Source of the DNA: Lamellibrachia satsuma
Taxonomy: Eukaryota > Annelida > Polychaeta > Sabellida > Siboglinidae
Direction of reading: 5' to 3'
NCBI GenBank assembly: GCA_033239005.1
Contig: BSQZ01000037.1
Location: forward strand, 6,566,840 to 6,630,839
Length of the DNA: 64,000 nt
Below are positions 11,660-22,800 of the stretch, in pieces. Numbering within the stretch: position 1 is the stretch's first letter; each line of letters opens with the position of its first letter. The notes beneath the pieces were generated by a model, which worked only from the letters and a program-made list of their open reading frames with translations, did not search any database and was not told the origin of the DNA. Position numbers and translations under genes: made by a program.

Positions 11660-13260
11660 ACACACATATTTGGCTCAATGTGTCGTTTTTGTCCATAATG
11701 TAACGTATGACAACAATGAGATTTGTATTTCTGATCAATATCAGTTCTCCAGTTAAGAACTCCTTCTTCAGATTTGCAGCTGCCCTTCTGATACCTTTCC
11801 ATTGGCTAGGACCCCGAATTACAGAAAAACAACTAAAATATGATCTTCACCTGAAAAAAAAATAATTTGTGTCACCTTGAAAACGCGTAGAAATTCTTTT
11901 TTTTGCTTACCATAATGTGCAATATATGTTAAAGTTACGATATCAAAAGTAATAAAGTACCGTATTGAATATGATGAGAAGATATCCAGGGAGGGTGGAA
12001 GGTATCTACAATATATTCCCCACTTTTGGGGAGAGGGTAAATTATTCTAGGGGGAAGTCATCTATGGTCACGCTTGCACAACATATTTGTTTAATGAATA
12101 CAAATGTGAAAGAACATTAAACACAGGTGTGCATCATTTGCACCAATACTTCTTTGTGTGGCATAATTTATGTTTGAACCATATCTAGACCAAGTTAATC
12201 TTTAGTGGAGGGAATGTCCACCGGGCACGACAGTGAAACGAGGTTGCTTTCGTCGGTAATATATCTTGCAGTTTGTTTATTTGTTTGTTTGATTTCTGAC
12301 TTAGTGTCCCGTCACGTAACGTACTATGCAGTGTTGTTGCTTTCCCGTAAGTATTATTCCCAACATTGCCGATATGTCAGCAGTTAGTCGAGAGGTTTCG
12401 TTTCCCATGACAGGTGTCTTGCTTTCAAAAACACTACATATCAACAACCACTTTTGTATCCAATTGATTGTGCCATCATACCATGGGCTCTTAGTTTAAG
12501 TAGCAAACTTTGATGTGACAAAGTTAAATCTTGTTAAATCAATGGAAAAGTTTCTCAAAAATTTGTATTGTTTCATGTAGGTTACTAGCTCCTGGGGAAT
12601 CAAACGATCAAGGTTGTTTGCGCATGGAGTGATTCCTGCTTATGATCAAATACTTCTTTCAACATATCCAAAAGGGCATGCTTACCTGTACAGCTATCAT
12701 CATGACGCCATGATGTCGTCGTCAATAGTACTGATTAAGCCACCTTGACAAGATGGCGAAAGCTGTACAAATAAAACAGCTTTTTTTGATATAGTGAAAG
12801 AAATGTTTGATCATGAAAACTAACTATCCTAAGAACTGTTCAATAATTTGATTCCGCTTAGTCGTATTTGCGCGAAACTGAATATATCAGAGCTTGCATA
12901 AAGTGTTGTGGTTTTGCGATGTTAATTATTGTTTCTTGTTATAAGTTCTTTTATTGCCCGGGAAAAATATGAGAATTTATAACATGTATTGCTGGTGTGT
13001 ATGGGTGTATGTAAGGCCCTGCTATGGGGATGCCGTTATTGATGGGCGCGGGCTGTAGGAAGTTTTCGGCTGGCAATAATAAATGAGTGTTGAATGCGTT
13101 GTGGAATATGGTGAGACATAGTTTGTTCTTCTTGTGGTTAATTGTTCCCAGTTTAAATTCTTTATCTTTTCTGACACACATTCCGTCTCTCTGGATCAGT
13201 GGCGTGTATAAGATCTCGCAAAAGGGATATCCAACGGGGGAACCTTGTCACTGAGTAATT
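11660..13260. other. Non-coding spacer
   Basis: No gene seen. A diverged copy of part of the gene A intron segment (CCCGTCACGTAACGTA, then GAGAGGTTTCGTTTCCCATG and GGTGTCTTGCTTTC) is at about 12297-12445. The motif GATCATGAAAACTAACTATC (about 12812-12831) recurs near 50345-50365. The 60- and 76-codon frames here look random. Confidence 0.5.
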
Positions 13261-13375
13261 AACCATGTTACCATATAGCAACGCAACAAGTTACATTCAG
13301 AAACATAAACAAATACACCAAAGGAGGTCCATGGCCCAACGGCTCCGCCTAAGTAGCTCTGGGTGTGTAACCATT

Positions 13376-13484
<109 letters not shown>

Positions 13485-13736
13485 TGTTAATGAGAACTTG
13501 TGAGAGTGGAACCTGTGCGGATGTAGAGCATTCCCAAAGCGAACACTTATACATTTTATACACAGTGTGCGTAATTATACACATTTATACATCTTATACA
13601 CAGTGTGCTTATCAACGTAGGGTATTCACTGCTTCATATATTAAACTTTTCATTTTTAGTTATCGAAGGGGACTCAGTCCCCGGATTCCTAAGAAACAAA
13701 CAACTGTGAATGGAATAAAAATTATTGGAGTAAATG

Positions 13737-13737
<1 letters not shown>

Positions 13738-13820
<83 letters not shown>
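13738..13820 (+). repeat. (AT)n microsatellite
   Basis: About 80 bp of pure TA dinucleotide. Confidence 0.98.
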
Positions 13821-13822
<2 letters not shown>

Positions 13823-14659
13823 GTAGTGCTACTTCTACTTGGTTGAATGGCACACACGCATACGTACTCAAATCCACATTTTAATGAATTGTGCAATATC
13901 GATTAATTGCACAAACAGGGCTGTACCATAAAAATTGAACTGAGCAAGTTTGTTATCCAAGGCAAAACACCCAGATGGCACGTGGGAAGGGAAGCCATTA
14001 GTTTATTGATGGTACAAAATTGTTTCATCTATGTGTAACCCGCCCTTCTGAGATATTTGTTATGTTTATTTGACGCTGCTAGCATTTACATTACTGGTTA
14101 TAAACCAGTACGCGAGGCTTCACAAGTGAAGTAAAATGGTCACATGTCGTGGTTAAACAAACGTTTTTTTTCCAATCATTCTCAGCGCACAACTCGCTGG
14201 CCGAGCCATCGGCATGAGACGCCCGAGCTTTGTTACAGTTGTAACAACCTACCTCAATACAGTTGTAACAACTTACCCCAATACAATTGTAATAACTTGC
14301 CCCAAACACATGTTTTGTAGTTGAACGCACACGAACAATAATAAGTCCCGAATTTCAATTTAACTTCTACACAGCATGACCCCTTATACTATATAGTAGA
14401 TATTTATCAAGTTTTATTCATGAAACATAAAAAGTGGCTGCGTGGGATGATATTACGTGGGCATACCAACAACGTTTTATGTGGTTAAAAAGTAATTTTT
14501 GTCACATCTCGTTAACTTCGTCTTCTTAACTCCCGATTTTGTGTGTCTGCTGGTGGACTTCCAACCAACTACTGTCGATGATATCTCCACATGTGTGCTA
14601 TGTTTTCATAAAACGCCTGTGTAATAATTTGCCCCTGCATACAACTAGCCTCGGTCTCC

Positions 14660-15250
14660 CTACGCAGTTGTTTTGAGAGCATGACTACAGGTTTGCTTAG
14701 GATGCAATCCGATTGATGTGTTTATTCCAGGCGAGGTCTTTGATGAAACACACTTCTAGATATGAATGATTGTCAGTTGTCTGTAGTTTGTAATCTCCCA
14801 GTGTGTAATTAAAGTGTCTCGACGATCTTACATGTGTGAGTCTCATAAAAAAGCATTTCTGGGTGTTAAAGTACATATGCTAGTCATGTTCCCATTTCAC
14901 CAGTGTGCTTAGGTCTTTTTGTAGCTCTTGTGAATCAAACTCATTGTAAAATTCTCAGTAGAGGATATAATTGTCTGTGGACAGACGGACTGTGGGGAGA
15001 ATATTGTCAGGTAAATCACTAATGTATATCACTACATCGGTCCAAGTCGCGTGTTCTCCCCATACAACGACTCTGCTTACGACACTTGAGAAAGGTGACG
15101 TATGTTAAGATTGAGTTGCGTTCAAAGTGATCCATAGCGTTACAGTATATTATGCGTTCAGGGGGTTTGTTAGGGAGATGGGACGAACCGTTTTCCCCTC
15201 TTAGAATTGGAAGCAATGTTAGCACGTAGCCAAGACATTTGTAGCTCACC
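14660..15250 (-). mobile_element. CR1/Jockey-type LINE fragment (RT palm and thumb)
   Basis: The minus strand reads ISDLPDNILPTVRLSTDNYI around 15030-14970 (the YINDLP motif and FADD region, here degraded), then SQELQKDLSTLVKWEHD and FNTQKCFFMRLTHVRSSRH, then YLEVCFIKDLAWNKHINRI near 14735. Upstream, PPERIIYCNAMDHFERNSIL (about 15165-15106) is the ICSxxMDHxxxxxILT motif. The part between is deleted and the frame carries stops, so it is a dead fragment. Confidence 0.72.
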
Positions 15251-15361
15251 TGTGTCAATTGTTTAAACAAGTTACGTTGTGGAGTGGAGCTCGTCTCACT
15301 GGCGCCATCTACCGTATACGTTCAATAAAAATCGTAGCCTCGATTAGCCAAGCTCCGTGCC

Positions 15362-15428
15362 ATGGCACCACCGTTTGTTGCACACATCATCGCCTGGCTA
15401 CAATGTGCATTTTTCGTTGTGACGGAAA
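15362..15428 (+). CDS. Candidate alternative first exon with signal peptide
   Basis: ATG 15362 opens a 67-nt exon encoding 22 residues plus one nucleotide: MAPPFVAHIIAWLQCAFFVV then TE. It is a good signal peptide, followed by the donor A|GTACGT. It ends in phase 1, the same as the known-fit signal exon at 19760, so it could splice to exon 2 at 20432 or 20435 and keep the frame. It could instead be the first exon of another gene or a chance match. No duplicate of it was found in the second unit. Confidence 0.45.
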
Positions 15429-16224
15429 GTACGTATGAATTTTTAAAATAATTTCCTAATTACCATGTCATCCGGGCATTTGACTAATTCTTAAAATAAA
15501 ACTGAAATTTTATCAGTTTCAACCATGCAATTGGAATTAACTATAAAATTTTATTATATTGACACAACTGTCGGACCAAAACGTTAAATTAGGCAAACAA
15601 ATATTTAGTGTAGCATCTCGATAACGACGCTGACTGGCTGTTGGCGCTTCACGGGAACGCCTTCACACAATGGAGTGGTGAGACTGGGTAACTATAAGAC
15701 CACGCCTCGGGGCCAGACTCTTCTCGGCGAGTTCCCGAAGTCGAGCGAGAGTCGGATAAGTGGATTACGTCACCGTGGATGGCTTCTAGGGGAACTATGT
15801 TTCCAGCAATAGAACAATTATATAGACATTACGTGAACACATAAAACGACAGTTACATAGGTGTCCCACTCTGTGGTAGTGTTGGTAGATCCTACTACAC
15901 AAAAAACGACAGTGATGTAGTTAAAACAAAAAATCTCAAATCCATTCTTTACAGAGATAACCTAGGTATATAAGAAACTGACAACTTGAAAACGTTGCAA
16001 TCCGTACTAACATAACAACATATAATATCATCCTAATAAAAATATACGCACAGCCGAACTATTGCATTTCGAGTCGAGACACACATGAAAAGAAACCTTT
16101 CATAAATGCTTTAAATATACTGAATAAATCATAACAGACAAGGCGGTCTTTGTAAACACATTTAATACATGTTTTTTACATTGACCAAATCTAACCAATC
16201 AAATACGTAGTCTCATAAATAAAA

Positions 16225-16490
16225 CACTCAGATACTATATAAAAGAGCAACATAGCAATTTAGTGAGCGATGAGCAAACCGATGATGACCGAATCTCTAG
16301 AACAATTGATACTACACACCCCAAAATACATTGTGGATTTGATGGTATTTCTTCTCGATTAATAAACGTAGTTAAACCTGCTGTAAAAACATAATTAATA
16401 TTAATTACAAACCAAATATTAACTACTGGTATATTCCTTGACAAATTTAAAATTGCCAAAATAGTCCCATTGTATAAAAAAGTTTGAACA
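16225..16490 (+). mobile_element. CR1-type LINE fragment (start of RT)
   Basis: The + strand reads HCGFDGISSRLINVVKPAVK, a stop, then NQILTTGIFLDKFKIAKIVP and LYKK. This is the classic CGxDGISxxLL ... GxFPDxxKxAxVxPxxK start of a CR1/Jockey reverse transcriptase. It is truncated on both sides and abuts reverse-oriented 73-bp satellite units. Confidence 0.7.
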
Positions 16491-17025
16491 CACTTTGTGT
16501 GATCATATCAGTAGATCATACTAATAATAAATTATTCATTCATAAAAAACAAATGTGCCACGCCGCGTTCATAACGGTAGATCATATTAATTATGTTCAT
16601 ACACTAAAGAACATTCACAAATGTGCCACACTTTGCACTCATATAAGTATAATGTCTTACAAATGACATTCTAAAGCACAAAGCAGTTGCAAATATTCCA
16701 CACACTTTGCTCAAATCATTAGATCCTACTTATTATACTCAGTTTCAAATTTCACTTTCAGCCTAGATTCCATTTACTCCTTAAATGTTGTCAAGACTTA
16801 CTATTCAACTGAAACAAACGGTCCACAAACTGTACTCATATCAGTAAATGATGATGATGATATTCACATGAGAAACAAAAGTGATAAGTGTCACAGTTTG
16901 CTGATATTGGTAGATCCTACTAATGATATTAGCTCAAAAAGCAAGTTACGTGTGTCTCATTCTGCACTAATGTATTGAAATACCCTACTAGCGATATTAG
17001 TACGTAAACGAACAGTTAGAAATAG
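16490..17025 (-). repeat. 73-bp satellite, reverse orientation
   Basis: Units such as CTCATATCAGTAGATC, ACTAATGATATTAGCTC and ACAAATGTGCCACA are the reverse complement of the units at 3900-5470. The matching place in the next duplication unit is 44400-44640. Confidence 0.75.
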
Positions 17026-17029
17026 TCGC

Positions 17030-17235
17030 ATGCTGAGGTTATTAAAACACGATAAGATAATATGCAGTACAACTTGGCAATGTCTCAACCGCCTCAAGAC
17101 AGGTGTTCGTCAGAGGCAAGATGCAGCATCGGGAGATAGCCAAGACGAACTTAGCGAATGTGATGTTGGCGACGATCCCCAAACGATGCAACATAAAATG
17201 CCCTCCCCTACCAGAGCTTTGCAGACCAGACTATT
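17030..17235 (+). pseudogene. C-terminal LINE ORF2 remnant (zinc-knuckle-like end)
   Basis: The frame reads TTWQCLNRLKTGV, then SECDVGDDPQTMQHKMPSPT. It resembles the W..LNRLRTG ... C.CG...QTM.H....CP tail of many LINE ORF2 proteins. In the second copy (44632-44850) the part reads TECDCGDNPQTMQHIMPSPT, which keeps both cysteines. It is followed directly by the 33-bp minisatellite, so it has no proper end. Confidence 0.55.
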
Positions 17236-17239
17236 TAAT

Positions 17240-17515
17240 GCTGTGCACGCGCCTGTGTTCTGCAGTGGCGGGGAAAGTGTAGCGCCTGTGTTCTGCAGTG
17301 GCGGGAGGAGTGTAGCGCCTGTGTTCTGCAGTGGCGGGGGAAGTGTAGTGCCTGTGTTCCGCAGTGGCGGGAGGAGTGTAGCGCCTGTGTTCTGCAGTGG
17401 CGGGGGAAGTGTAGCGCCTGTGTTCTGCAGTGGCGGGGGAAGTGTAGTGCCTGTGTTCCGCAGTGGCGGGGGGAGTGTAGCGCCTGTGTTCCGCAGTGGC
17501 GGGGGGAGTGTAGCG
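17240..17515 (+). repeat. 33-bp GC-rich minisatellite
   Basis: About 8 copies of a unit containing GTGTTCTGCAGTGGCGGGGG and AAGTGTAGCGCCT. The unit length is divisible by three, so it keeps frames open on both strands (SGGGSVAPVFC repeats). The related array in the second unit (44865-45120) has mostly 32-bp units. Confidence 0.95.
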
Positions 17516-17575
17516 ACACGAGAAGAAGAAAATGTTATTAAGACTTTCATAAAGGATACTATGAGAAGAAAATGA

Positions 17576-17745
17576 CACGCACGCACGTACGCACGCTCGA
17601 CAACTCAACCACCGATCCGCCCTCGCACGCACACACGAACGCACGCACGCACGCACGCACGCTCGCACCCATTCACCCACCGACCCACCCACCCATGCAC
17701 GCACGCGCGCACGCCCACCCGCACGCACGCACCCGCGTACGACGC
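17576..17745 (+). repeat. (ACGC)n/(CCCA)n low-complexity tract
   Basis: ACGC-rich imperfect tetranucleotide repeats. The second unit has a shorter version at 45460-45505. Confidence 0.9.
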
Positions 17746-18329
17746 ACTAATTGTTTCGCGGCAGGACTAGTTTAATTAAATATTAGACCCGGCATCAACG
17801 ATATCAATTAGGACTAAAAGGATGCAATGACGCAGCGCATCGGCGGGTGTCCCTAGAATGTGCCAATTAACGTGATGCAGCGTTGATTGGTACATCAAGT
17901 CATCCATATCCGTGGAGGGTCATCGATCTGTCGGTGTTGACGGTAACACGGCCTGTGTATTCGTTCATTTAGAAGCTGATATTAACAAAGTTGTAATATC
18001 TACTTTGCATGCGTTTTTAATAACACCGTCCAAACCAGCTAATATAACACCGACGTTTCCACGAGGTAATTTTGTATTTTAACATTGAATACGACTACCT
18101 CAACCAGGTATTTATACTACCTGAGCCAGGTATTTGCACCACATCAGGAAGCGTGCAACGTCCTACAAGATAGCCGGGTGTGTATATATAATAGTTGCAA
18201 TTCTATGAGTTGCTTCCTGCACTATACTCTAGATATCGAATAAAAATGCTCCTCGTGATTAAGATCAAGATGTGGTAGTGGTGATGTTGAGTGGCTCCAC
18301 TGCAGGGGAGTGTGCAGACGTTCATTCCG

Positions 18330-18860
18330 TCATTGACATTATTATGACCAAAGTAAACACTATAGTCGAATGGTCAGTGGGCGCGGTGTTAGTTCCACTG
18401 ACAGGCAGACATCGGCAACACAGGCTTGAATAGTGTAGAAAACATGTGAACTGGACATAGGTTCTTCACAGACTGTCATGATGAAGGCAGGCCAGTGTCG
18501 AGACAACCCAATGAGAAATAGGCTCAATGGGAATTGTCCGAATTATCTGTGATCATTAACACTTGAGATGTTCTCTACACCATTCAAGTATGGTTTGTTG
18601 ATGTCTGTCCGTCAGTGGACCTCCCGTCGCTGCTCTTCTCGTGCTCATGTCAGCTGCATGCAGTTTGGTCTTCACTGTCTTCGTGGAGACAGTAACTCCA
18701 GAATGATTGTTGGTGTTTATCCGAAGAATGAATCATTCAAAGTTAGATGTTTGCTTATCGACGTGATCAGATATCAGCCCTGTACATTGCGGTGTTACTG
18801 CCCGGTGCCAGCAACCGCTTGTTCACTGGTCCTGTCTCTTGGAAGTAATGGCATGCCCTA
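18330..18860 (-). pseudogene. Tc1/mariner-like transposase relic
   Basis: Read on the minus strand, about 18710 to 18560 gives VSTKTVKTKLHAADMSTRRA followed by TGGPLTDRHQQTILEWCREH. This is the second helix-turn-helix region of Tc1-type transposases (VSxxTVxRRLxxAGL...LTxRHRxxRLxWCxxH). The rest is broken by stops. The second duplication unit lacks this stretch because of a deletion. Confidence 0.5.
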
Positions 18861-18866
18861 GATATC

Positions 18867-19085
18867 CCTTTTCGCTCACTCATTCACTCACACACTCACT
18901 AAATCACCCACCCACCCACCCACCCACCCACTCACTCACTCATACACTCACTCACTCACCCACCCACCCACCCACCCACCCACTCACTCACTCACTCACT
19001 CACTCACTCACTCACTCTCTCATCCACCCGCTCACCCACTCACTCACTCACTCACTCACTCACTCACTCACTCACTCACTCTCAG
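18867..19085 (+). repeat. (CTCA)n/(CCCA)n microsatellite
   Basis: CTCA units with blocks of CCCA. The long HSLTHSLTH frame is an artefact. Confidence 0.97.
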
Positions 19086-19759
19086 TGCACCAGCGACCTT
19101 TCAGACAACCCTCTCTGGAGCATTCCTAAATGGTTTAAATGGCGTGTTCGTGGCATTAAAATACACTGCATCAATGAGAATATAACTACTAAATGTGTAC
19201 ATGTGTAACAGTCTTGGAATATTCATCGACGGCTCCCAACAAAAACGACAACATGGCTTCAATACCTTCAAATCCACTTTCTGCTATTATATGGTGTTCA
19301 CGCTTGACCATCCAGACTGACAAAAACATTTGATAATTGCAGATGACATGTCAAACAAAGCACTCGCGCCAATATTATAGCATATTATACTATCAAATAA
19401 TAAATAGGTTAATAGAAAAGTGTGATCCTTAGCAAAATATGAGTAGTATGTGGATTTTCCACCCAATTATTGTCGTTATGCCCACAATGTGCAGAAACTA
19501 ATATGTTACCAATTATTGTGTACGTGATTGAGGAATGAGACAAGCCATCCGTGACAAAGCGGGTGTAATAATTTATTATAATTTAATCATTTATGTACAA
19601 TGAAATTATGCCTGACTACAGAAATATCGATATGTGTACCAGCGTTTATGCTGTAGCTACAACAGCTGAACGCCTGTCTCCCCGGACTGCTCGGGCGATT
19701 TTAAATCCATAGGCACCAGCGAATGTGTCCAGTATTGCATCGTCGGCAGGAGAGAGAAG

Positions 19760-19853
19760 ATGTTGTTACTACGGCTGTTCCACCCGCCGTCTCGCTTGCG
19801 GTCCTTGCTTCTGGCCTTGTTCTGCTTCTACACAAGTTTATCCGATGCAGAAG
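19760..19853 (+). CDS. Gene B exon 1, signal peptide
   Basis: Starts at ATG 19760 and encodes MLLLRLFHPPSRLRSLLLAL then FCFYTSLSDAE, a basic n-region and leucine-rich core with a likely cleavage after SDA. The donor is AAG|GTACAT, phase 1. A duplicate with a nonsense codon is at 51831. Confidence 0.8.
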
Positions 19854-22800
19854 GTACATTTCATTGCATAATGATAATAACTTTTATTTATATAGTGCCG
19901 TTTGTCCGGAAATAAATTATAATACTAATATTCGTAAATCAATAGACATTTTTAGTGTTTTGCTCCCAACGTATATCAATACTTACCGTGTAAGTTAACT
20001 TATCTCACACGTAGCCGTAATGGAGTTTCAGCAATAAGTTTGAAGCAGTGAACTTCCCCATTAAGCACTAATATAATGTGGTGTGACCTGAAATGGGAAG
20101 TGAGAGGTTGATCAAAAAGATTGGTGGGAGGTTTAAGGTTGGCCCCAAATAACAGGTGGGACTGAAGTTGAGACACCTCTAGTGTATTTTGACGCCTCCA
20201 CCATGCGATGCATTTGACACATTCAAATGCTCAACATTCAAATGCGCATTCAAATACATTTGTATTTGTTAACAAGCCTGGTCACAATGACTACGTATGC
20301 AGCACTAGTTTCCCAGCGACTTGTATGCAGGCGATTTATCGGTAGATGAATTGCCTTGTCAGTCTTTCCAGACAGGCTAGTCACTTATTTAATAGCAGCG
20401 TTAATGGTACAGTGCACTCTATTCCTTCCAGCAGCTGCTGATGTTCATCCCCTGCTGGTTGCGACGTACGCAGCCATTTTGAAACTTCCAGTAGATCATT
20501 CAACGACGCCTCCAATACATGGCCAACCTCTAACGCTCTTCTCTGGTATGTATATAATATGCATTTTCGTTTGATTCTTAAGAAGATCGAATACTGATTG
20601 TTGATAAAGGTTAATAATTGTATTAATGGTAAACATTGTGATTCACCAAAAGTAGGTGTATGTTTCCTGCTAGGTTTAGTAAAGGCAACACTCATCAACA
20701 TCAACCAGAACTATACTTAACTACCGATGAATCGAAGCGTACGTAACAATTGTGGGTGATATCGTACCCAATAGTTCTTCGTAAATACTTATGTCAGCAT
20801 TTTCCTAACTGCTGATTATTTCAAAATATTATATTTTGTAACAACTTAATATCCTCATCTCCCCATTCGTTTAGGCTTTTTCATAACTAAGGATTAGCTG
20901 TTCTGGAATCAGCTTATTTACTCTCCTCTTTATTAATTCCAGTTTACCTATGTTACGTTATGGCTCCTGGCCTTATATGCAATATTCTATACGAAGCCTA
21001 AATATTGTGATATACTAAGGTATAATGTAACTCTTGTTTGATGATGTATGCTATATTTATCTTAAACAACCCAATCATTTTAATTACGCTTTGAAAACAG
21101 AATCCCACAATACTCTTAAATATTCCTAAAATATAAGAATATAATACTTACGAGTTACCCCTTGTCTACGTACTTTATCTATTAAAAAATATAAGCGATT
21201 TGCTAGATATGACCTACTTTTTAGGAACCCATGTTGAGGTAGAACTAAACATGTATGTTTAACTAGTCAATCTAGTATAACTATAGTCTTTAATTAGAGT
21301 TTATGATAATTTACAAGTCATTGATGGCAAACTCGCTGGTCTGTATTTTCTGATTTTTTTCTCGAACCCTTTTAAATATTCGCAAGGAGCTGGTCCGTCT
21401 TCCAGTGATAAGTTCAACGTTAGCAATGTTTTATGTACTCCGATACACCTCGTGTTTCCAAGTATGTTCAAGTGTATGTTACATTGTCATAGCACGAAAG
21501 ATAAGAATACGTCTGAATTAACAACCGAACTGGCTTGCGCACGCACCATGCAACATGGGGTGGGCATAAACCAACTTTCCTGTTTACACGCGTACTGAGG
21601 GTCGCCGGCGCCCGGGGGCAAAATACAATGTTGCACCCTCTCCCAGCATTTCTGTCAGAACCAAGTTAACCTGTTATGCTGCCGTGCCTTTTAAAAAGTC
21701 ACTGTTGAAGCATATATATAATATATATATATAATTTTGTATGTACTCCGATACACTTCGTGTTTCCAAGTATGTTAAAGTGTATGTTACATTGTCATAG
21801 CACGAAAGATAAAAATACGTCTGAATTAACAACCGAACTGGCTTGCGCACGCACCATGCAACATATATAAAGCTCCGTTCGATGCAGTGTCAACCGTGAA
21901 TCAGGACATTGCAACTTTTATTATAAATTGAACTAAGCGAACCTATCCACCAACAAGGTCTTATTGTTTCGCGGCTGCAGTATATTAATTAAATATTAGA
22001 TCCGGCTACGACGTTGTCACTTAAGAAAGAAAGGATGTCACGTTGCTAATATTAATACAGTTGTAATATATGCCTGGTTATTTACTTAGTGTTATAAAAA
22101 TTAAACAAATAAAACATGTAAAGACTATTTTTCGCTCAGATCGCGTGCCATAGAGGTTACGACATGTGGCTGGTCTTCGCCAAAATCTTTTCATTTCAGG
22201 TAGTCCTATGTTGCTGAGACACAATGTAGGTCTAATAAATGAAGACGTGGTAATCAGCGCTTTTGCAAGTGTTTTGTTGATGTTTTCCGGGCGTGTTCAA
22301 ATTACTGTGATTACTGTGTCACAAATGAAAACATCTACACTGTGACAAATCTTATTTAGTAGAGCGTGGAATCGTGAGATGACTATCGAATACGTAAGCC
22401 TTTCATCAGATGCGTGAGAGTTGAGATGTATGCAGTGCCAAAGTGTACATGCTGACACAGCAATATGGTTGCAACCCTTCAACGGACACCACGGGTATAC
22501 ATTGATCACGCTGTAGAAAACAGTCGTTATGATTTCTGTGGTTATCCATGTTCAGTCGAATGTCTTGTTTCTTTATTTATAGGTTACATCGGTTGTTTTT
22601 ATGATTCTCCTCGCGTATTGGAACATGTTACACTGATGAATGACCTCATCCCAGAGAAATGCATGGAGGTTTGTGCAAGAAAAGGTAAGTGCAGTGACTA
22701 TTTTTCGTTTCCGTGGTTACAAAAAAATTCGTAGGCATTTATCTGTGTAATGTCGTACAGCAGTTTGCTACTATAGTTGCTAAGGTAATCTCGATTGGTC

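Noticed and set aside
17110..17728. Several 94-181-codon frames around the GC-rich minisatellite
   Set aside because: Open because the unit is 33 bp; content is the repeated SGGGSVAPVFC or its shadows.
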